Shown here: piece after piece, positions 56,545-64,000 of the stretch
How the letters are laid out: each line of letters opens with the position of its first letter
Position numbering within the stretch: the first letter of the stretch is position 1
Source: Paenarthrobacter ilicis
Lineage (GTDB): Bacteria > Actinomycetota > Actinomycetes > Actinomycetales > Micrococcaceae
NCBI RefSeq assembly: GCF_016907545.1
Contig: NZ_JAFBCD010000001.1
Location: 3,534,001 to 3,598,000, forward strand
Direction of reading: 5' to 3'
Length of the DNA: 64,000 nt
The notes under the pieces: model-generated
Databases searched by the model: none
The model's input: the letters and a program-made list of their open reading frames with translations, nothing else
What the model was told of the DNA's origin: nothing
Made by a program: the position numbers and the translations under genes

Positions 56545-58820
56545 CAGCGTCCTTCCAGCGTGGTGTTCGGTTCAGTCTTTGTTTCTGGGTCAACAGCTTC
56601 TGTTGGCGTGGGCCTGGGGCCGCCGGGATCAACGGCTGTCGCATTGACGTTCGCTCCCTCACCGGCTTGGCGGCGCCCTGCCGTCCCAGCGGCCGGACCC
56701 ATCCTGGCGTCGCGGTCAGCCAGTCGGGCAAACATATCGTTGTAAGCACTCAAGTCGGCGTCATTATTCCTGTCGGCTGCACGATCCACGCGTCGCGTCT
56801 CCCGCTCATCGGAACGGGACCACATCACAGCCACGCCAATGGCTACCAGCAGCGTGGGTACTTCGCCGATCCCCCAAGCCACTGCGCCACCCAGTTGCTG
56901 GTCCCCCAGTGCCGAGGGTCCCCAGGTGCGGCCCAGGTTCCCAAAGTAGTCAGCTGCCAACAACCCGGTACCGCCCATGATGGACACACCGAAGAAGGCG
57001 TGGAAACCCATGGTGGCCAGCAGGAGCAGCAATCGCATCGGGTAAGGGGCGCGGCGGGGCAGGGGATCGCTGCCGATCATGCCCAGAACAAAAATGTAGC
57101 CGGTCAGCAGGAAGTGCACGTTCATGAGCTCGTGGCCCACGTGTTCCCGCATCGCCAGGCCGAACAAGTCCGAGTAGTAGAAAAGGACAATCGAGCCGGC
57201 AAAGTTGGCTGCGGCAAAGAGCGGGTGTGTCACCAGCTTGGAGAATCGCGAGTGCACAAACAGCAGCAGCCACTCGCGCAGGCCGCGGGAGCCATGAGGG
57301 CCTTCCCCTCTGACGGGCAGGGCACGCAGGGCCAGGGTGATCGGCGAACCCAACACAAGGAAGATGGGCGCCACCATGGTCAACGCCATGTGGTCGATCA
57401 TGTGGGCGGAGAACAGGACACGGCCATAAACAGCCGGTGGACCGGAGGTGATGAACGTCAGCACCACCAGGCCAACGAACCAGTTGACAGACCGGAACAA
57501 GGACCATTGGTCCCCACGACGACGCACCTTGACGATGCCCATGATGTACGTGACGGCGCCGAACAGGGCAACCCCCACCCACAGCCAGTCAAAGCGCCAC
57601 TCGGTCAGCCACCGCTCCGGCGTCAGCTCTGGAGGCAGTTCGTAACCGGACAGGATGAACGACGGCGACGCATCCGGGGCGTAGGTGGTGGGCTGCGGCG
57701 GAGCCGAGCGTCCCAGCGCAACGGCAAGGCCCGACGTCGCGCCCATCACCAGCAGCTCAACCAAAACCAGCTGCCAAAGTACCCGGCGTGCCGACATGGA
57801 GCCGTTCTTACCCAGTTGGGGGATCACCCATTGGCGGTGCATGAAACCGATACCACCCAGGACCAGCGTGGCCAGGGCCTTGGCGACGATGAGTTGTCCG
57901 TAGGGGGAACCGAAAAGATCAGCAGGGTTGGTCACGCGGATGGCTGCGTTGATGACACCAGAGGCAAAGACCAGAATAAAGGCAAAACCGGCCAGGGCTG
58001 AGAATCGACGCAAGGTCTGCTCAGTGATGTCCGCGGTGCCCTTGCTTCTGGACCCAGTGAGAATCCCGGAAAGGACAGCCAGCATGATGATCCCACCCAC
58101 CCACGTGGATACTCCCACCAGGTGCAGCCCCAAGGAGTTGATGGCACCTTCATGGTCGCTTGAACTCGACGAGTGCCCGATGAGTGCGGTGGGAATGAGC
58201 CCGATCAGCGCAAGAATCAGCGTGAACGCCAGGCCTGTCAGGGACCGGACACCAAACAAGGCCGTGGTGACAACGGCGGCGATGATCGTGACGGCGAGCC
58301 AGGCTTTGCCGGTGTCAATGTCCGTCATGAAGTAGACCAAGGAACGGGTGAACTCAGCGTCTCCCGAGAGTGGTTGCCCGGCCACGTCCGCATAGGTAAG
58401 GACCAGGACTGCGACGGCGGACAGCGTCCAGGCAGCGCCGGCGGCCGCGGCAACGGCCAGTGCCCGCGCGAAGGCTGGATGCTCCGGCGCCTCGGGATCC
58501 TTCTCCCTCGACCGGGAGCCTCCAAGATTCTTGGGTAGAATTCCGACAGCAAAGATCAATCCGCCAACGACTGTGGCAACGGAGACGTTGTGAATGGCTT
58601 TGGCGATGGGAAGACCCCACCGAACCAGCTCGCCGGGATCGGACACCTGCCGGGCGGCAGAGGCACCTGAGAAGATCAATGCGCCCGCAAGCGCCAGGAA
58701 CAGCACGGCCAAGCCGGCAAGCTGCCACGGAACGGAAATACCCGCCACAGCATCGCCTCCCCGGGTCCCCGGCTTGGGAACTGGTGAAGGGACGGTTGCG
58801 GAACTTCTTGCTGACGGCAC
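56544..58820 (-). CDS. CopD / CtaG fusion, copper transport and cytochrome c oxidase assembly
   Basis: A 758-residue polytopic membrane protein. The first about 380 residues form a CopD-like copper-resistance domain with about eight to nine helices (DPGELVRWGLPIAKAIHNVSVATVVGG; LHLVGVSTWVGGIIML; GIGFMHRQWVIPQL). Residues about 400-690 form a caa3-type CtaG domain (ERWLTEWRFDWLWVGVALFGAVTYIMG; FSAHMIDHMALTMVAPIFLVLG, HAFFGVSIMGGTGLLAADYFG) with histidine-rich metal motifs. The C-terminal 70 residues are hydrophilic and disordered. The fusion is common in actinobacteria and is believed to deliver copper to cytochrome oxidase. It is followed by the coupled thioredoxin-NHL gene. Confidence 0.92.
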   Translation of the reverse strand: MPSARSSATVPSPVPKPGTRGGDAVAGISVPWQLAGLAVLFLALAGALIFSGASAARQVSDPGELVRWGLPIAKAIHNVSVATVVGGLIFAVGILPKNLGGSRSREKDPEAPEHPAFARALAVAAAAGAAWTLSAVAVLVLTYADVAGQPLSGDAEFTRSLVYFMTDIDTGKAWLAVTIIAAVVTTALFGVRSLTGLAFTLILALIGLIPTALIGHSSSSSDHEGAINSLGLHLVGVSTWVGGIIMLAVLSGILTGSRSKGTADITEQTLRRFSALAGFAFILVFASGVINAAIRVTNPADLFGSPYGQLIVAKALATLVLGGIGFMHRQWVIPQLGKNGSMSARRVLWQLVLVELLVMGATSGLAVALGRSAPPQPTTYAPDASPSFILSGYELPPELTPERWLTEWRFDWLWVGVALFGAVTYIMGIVKVRRRGDQWSLFRSVNWFVGLVVLTFITSGPPAVYGRVLFSAHMIDHMALTMVAPIFLVLGSPITLALRALPVRGEGPHGSRGLREWLLLFVHSRFSKLVTHPLFAAANFAGSIVLFYYSDLFGLAMREHVGHELMNVHFLLTGYIFVLGMIGSDPLPRRAPYPMRLLLLLATMGFHAFFGVSIMGGTGLLAADYFGNLGRTWGPSALGDQQLGGAVAWGIGEVPTLLVAIGVAVMWSRSDERETRRVDRAADRNNDADLSAYNDMFARLADRDARMGPAAGTAGRRQAGEGANVNATAVDPGGPRPTPTEAVDPETKTEPNTTLEGR

Positions 58821-58923
58821 CTATCCATTGTCCGCTACCTGCTCCCCGGCTGCGAATCGGGCAAGCGTTGGGGAGGAGCAGTGCGACTGGCGGCCCGGTC
58901 AGCCCCAGGTTTAAAGCAAAGAA

Positions 58924-58951
58924 GGGACGGAGGCCGCAAGGCTTCCGTCCC
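58924..58951 (-). terminator. Terminator of the HU gene
   Basis: 12-bp stem (GGGACGGAGGCC with GGCTTCCGTCCC) with a GCAA tetraloop; on the minus strand it is followed by TTCTTTGCTTT. It lies 27 bases past the HU stop codon. Confidence 0.8.
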
Positions 58952-58977
58952 TACTTAAGGCATATGCCGAAGAGTAA

Positions 58978-59265
58978 TTACTTCTTCTTGGCGACAGCAG
59001 CCTTCAGCTTGGAGCCGGCGGTCAGCTTGACGCTGTGGCCTGCTGCGATCTGGATGGTCTCACCGGTCTGCGGGTTGCGGCCGGTGCGAGCTGCACGGTC
59101 GGTGCGCTCAACTGCGAGCCAGCCCGGGATGGTGATCTTTTCGCCGGCAGCGACAGAAGTCTCGAAAACTTCGAACAGTGCATCGAGCACGGAGTTGACA
59201 GCAGCCTGGCTGGTGCCAGCCTTGCCTGCTACCTCTGCAACGAGTTCACTACGGTTCTTAGCCAT
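58978..59265 (-). CDS. HU-family DNA-binding protein
   Basis: A 95-residue nucleoid protein. It starts MAKNRSELVAEVAGKAG and has the DNA-binding arm in GWLAVERTDRAARTGRNPQTGETIQIAA (the GRNPxTG signature is intact) and ends in a lysine run (AVAKKK). The start has a strong ribosome-binding site, CCAGGAGGACG. HU bends DNA and compacts the nucleoid. Unlike the mycobacterial HupB it lacks a long lysine/alanine tail. The 223-base region upstream (59266-59488) contains hairpins near 59391-59410 and AT-rich stretches but no gene. Confidence 0.95.
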   Translation of the reverse strand: MAKNRSELVAEVAGKAGTSQAAVNSVLDALFEVFETSVAAGEKITIPGWLAVERTDRAARTGRNPQTGETIQIAAGHSVKLTAGSKLKAAVAKKK

Positions 59266-59488
59266 TTACGTCCTCCTGGACTCATACGTTTTTGAGCTTT
59301 CAAGCGGAATGCGAGCAAGCCACTGTTCGAAAACTTACCAGCTTGGGCTGGCGTGGCCAGCAAATTCCGCGTGTTTCCGCGCCTTTTTGACCAAAATCAC
59401 CGATTTTAGGGGGTTTAAGGGGTCCCTTTAAGCCATTGGCGTAGACGACGACGGCCCTGCATTTCCGTGGTTTGGACGGATCCGCCCC

Positions 59489-60064
59489 TCAGAACAGAAT
59501 TCGCTGGAAGAGAATGTGGTCCTGCCAGCGCCCCGCTATGTTCAGGTAGCTGGGCGCCACACCGATCCGTTCGAAGCCGCTGCGCTTCAGTACAGCCTGG
59601 GAAGCGTCGTTGTGCACCAGTGTGGCTGCCTGGACACGATGGAGCCCCAACCCGTTGCGTGCCATCTCCAGGACCTCTTGAACGGCTTTGGTTGCGAGGC
59701 CCCGGCCTGTGAGTCCGTGATCGATCCAGTACCCCAGGTTCGCGCTCCTGAACGGCCCGTGCACAATCCCGGACAACGTCATCGCACCGACTATATTTGG
59801 CCCGTCAGTAATGACCCACGGCATCTCGGAACCCAGCTCCTGTTGCTGGAGCTTCCCTTGCACCACCTGTTCCTGGCCTTCCCTGGTGAAGAAGACGTCA
59901 CTGCGCCTGGGTTCCCAGGGTGCCAAGTGACCACGGTTGCGCTCATAGGCTGCTGCGAGGAGCCCAGCATCGTTGACCTTCAGCGGGCGGATCATGAGCT
60001 CAGTGAGGCTGTCAGTGGACGCCTCAGTCGCCTCAGGGGCATGGAGCGTGCGGGTGAAATCCAT
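59489..60064 (-). CDS. GNAT acetyltransferase, RimJ/RimL-like
   Basis: A 191-residue protein. The family opening is MIRPLKVNDAGLLAAAYERNRGHLAPWEP at about residue 24, preceded by a nonconserved 23-residue extension, so the ATG at about residue 24 is an alternative start. The acetyl-CoA motif is LGYWIDHGLTGRGLATKAVQEVLEMA, and ASQAVLKRSGFERIGVAPSYL is the usual RimJ/RimL C-terminal segment. Such proteins acetylate ribosomal protein N-termini or small molecules. It stands between HU and the rRNA operon on the same strand, as a separate transcript. Confidence 0.85.
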   Translation of the reverse strand: MDFTRTLHAPEATEASTDSLTELMIRPLKVNDAGLLAAAYERNRGHLAPWEPRRSDVFFTREGQEQVVQGKLQQQELGSEMPWVITDGPNIVGAMTLSGIVHGPFRSANLGYWIDHGLTGRGLATKAVQEVLEMARNGLGLHRVQAATLVHNDASQAVLKRSGFERIGVAPSYLNIAGRWQDHILFQRILF

Positions 60065-60122
60065 CCTGAGACTCTACCGGGGTCTCAACGGGTGTGTTTG
60101 GTGGGGTGGTGGTTAAGTGCGG

Positions 60123-60152
60123 AAGGCCCCGAACCGGGTGGTTCGGGGCCTT
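60123..60152 (-). terminator. rRNA operon terminator
   Basis: A perfect 12-bp stem (AAGGCCCCGAAC with its complement) and 6-base loop, lying 14 bases past the 3' end of 5S rRNA on the minus strand. The following U tract is short. Confidence 0.75.
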
Positions 60153-60165
60153 CTCGTGAATGGTT

Positions 60166-60283
60166 GTCCGGCGGTGTCCTACTCTCCCACACCCTCCCGG
60201 GTGCAGTACCATCGGCGCTGTGGGTCTTAGCTTCCGGGTTCGGAATGGGACCGGGCGTTTCCCCCACGCTATGACCGCCGTAA
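60166..60283 (-). rRNA. rrf: 5S ribosomal RNA
   Basis: About 118 bases. On the minus strand it begins TTACGGCGGTCATAGCG and ends CACCGCCGGACA, whose ends pair to form helix I; the central CCCATTCCGAACCCGGAAG matches the conserved loop B/C region of bacterial 5S. It follows 23S rRNA by about 160 bases. Ends are given to within a few bases. Confidence 0.95.
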
Positions 60284-60386
60284 CTCTGTTACCCGTCCCG
60301 CCCCCGTGGTGGTGGGGGTGGGTGGGAAATCTTTGGTTACAACTGTGGTGCTTGGTTGTTATGTAGTTGTTGTTGGTTCCTGGAAC

Positions 60387-60422
60387 GGTTGTTGTTCGGG
60401 AACCACATAGTGGACGCGTGCA
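60387..60422 (-). other. 23S rRNA processing stalk, 3' strand
   Basis: 36 bases in the 23S-5S spacer are complementary to 63690-63725 on the other side of 23S in 31 of 36 positions, most mismatches being wobble pairs in the RNA. They would form the long helix that RNase III cuts to release pre-23S rRNA. Confidence 0.75.
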
Positions 60423-60442
60423 GTGTTTTTTTGTGTGTGGTG

Positions 60443-63577
<3,135 letters not shown>

Positions 63578-64000
63578 CACAAAGATCAAAAACTTACTCG
63601 AGAGAACCACGAGCCACTTGGGCCCAGGGTTCATTCATAAGAAATTGCTGTATAAGAACACCCACACCACAGGCATGTGTGTTCTTAGATGCTCGCGTCC
63701 ACTATGTAGTTCTCAAACAACAACCCCATCAACCAGACCACCCCCACACACACGTGCAAGAACAGAACCAGAAGCAGGAAACACAGAAACAACCGTCCCA
63801 TGCATTGCTGCACAAGGTCCTGTTGCCTCAGAACCCCAACAGTGCGCCAAACACAACCCCCACACACCACACCCCGGAACGCTTTCCCAACAACACCACA
63901 CCCCCCACAAAGGAAGACGCACGTTGCCGTACTCACACCAGGACACAGCACAGAAGACCATGCCAAAAAAAATGATTCGTTGATATTCCACCCATGAGCA
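63578..64000 (-). other. 16S-23S intergenic spacer (partial)
   Basis: 423 bases of spacer with no tRNA gene recognisable. It holds the 5' strand of the 23S processing stalk (63690-63725) with the actinobacterial spacer motif GTTTGAGAACTACATAGTGGACGCG, a hairpin TAAGAACAC...GTGTTCTTA next to it (about 63651-63687), and the GTGGAATATCAACG motif typical of Arthrobacter spacers near 63980. The 16S gene must lie beyond the right edge. Confidence 0.8.
63690..63725 (-). other. 23S rRNA processing stalk, 5' strand
   Basis: Complementary to 60387-60422 (31 of 36 positions). Located about 115 bases before the 23S 5' end. It also contains the conserved spacer motif GAGAACTACATAGTGGACG shared by actinobacterial rRNA operons. 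Confidence 0.75.

Noticed and set aside
63578..64000. tRNA-Ile or tRNA-Ala gene in the 16S-23S spacer
   Set aside because: No cloverleaf or TpsiC-like GGTTCGAATCC segment is seen on the minus strand in the visible part of the spacer.

Overview
The window is high-GC actinobacterial chromosome, most like the Arthrobacter/Paenarthrobacter group (Micrococcaceae). The grounds are a xyl-ara-rha sugar gene cluster with actinobacterial-type XylA and RhaI, the Gly-Trp-rich FG-GAP secreted proteins, frequent GTG/TTG starts, and an rRNA operon without a tRNA in the visible spacer. No prophage, transposase, integrase or CRISPR array was seen. This assignment comes from gene content, not from a database search.

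Positions 1-27,400 form a sugar-catabolism island. It begins with the end of a LysR regulator. Next is an uncharacterised regulon: a TIM-barrel isomerase (466), an alpha/beta hydrolase plus LacI regulator (1236-3016, minus), and an overlapping operon of Gfo/Idh/MocA oxidoreductase, DUF993 aldolase-like protein and a second TIM-barrel isomerase (3234-6456). Three near-identical LacI-type boxes tie these together. A truncated haemoglobin, a small unknown protein and a YihY membrane protein follow on the minus strand. Then come the xylose genes (ROK repressor, xylA, xylB, a LacI regulator), a secreted beta-propeller/FG-GAP protein, the arabinose operon (araB-araD-araA-mutarotase) and the rhamnose operon (LacI regulator; mutarotase, isomerase, aldolase-dehydrogenase fusion, kinase). 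Xylose and arabinose meet at xylulose-5-phosphate; rhamnose gives DHAP and lactaldehyde. No sugar transporter gene is present in the island.

Positions 27,400-41,300 are mixed: an XRE/nucleotidyltransferase pair resembling a toxin-antitoxin module, panD, an AEC transporter, a trehalose-phosphatase-like/GH15 fusion with a degenerate phosphatase site, a flavin monooxygenase facing an orphan ABC binding lipoprotein, a PLP dehydratase, an XRE/MmyB-type regulator facing two aldo-keto reductases and a cupin, a GNAT, and a second FG-GAP secreted protein.

Positions 41,475-51,613 hold the most system-like accessory unit. A seven-gene minus-strand operon (ABC permease, ATPase, binding protein, three luciferase-like monooxygenases, a DUF1684 protein) faces an FAD/NAD(P)-binding protein and a GNAT acetyltransferase. 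By analogy with the Bacillus subtilis ytm/ytn locus it may import and dealkylate an organosulfur compound; this is inference.

Positions 51,617-64,000 are housekeeping-like: a HerA-like ATPase, a membrane-anchored unknown protein, a thioredoxin-NHL protein coupled to a CopD-CtaG fusion, HU, a GNAT, and the 3' part of a minus-strand rRNA operon (5S, 23S, partial 16S-23S spacer). A roughly 65-bp palindromic element occurs twice (21,004 and 51,007), each time supplying the last codon and stop codon of the neighbouring gene.
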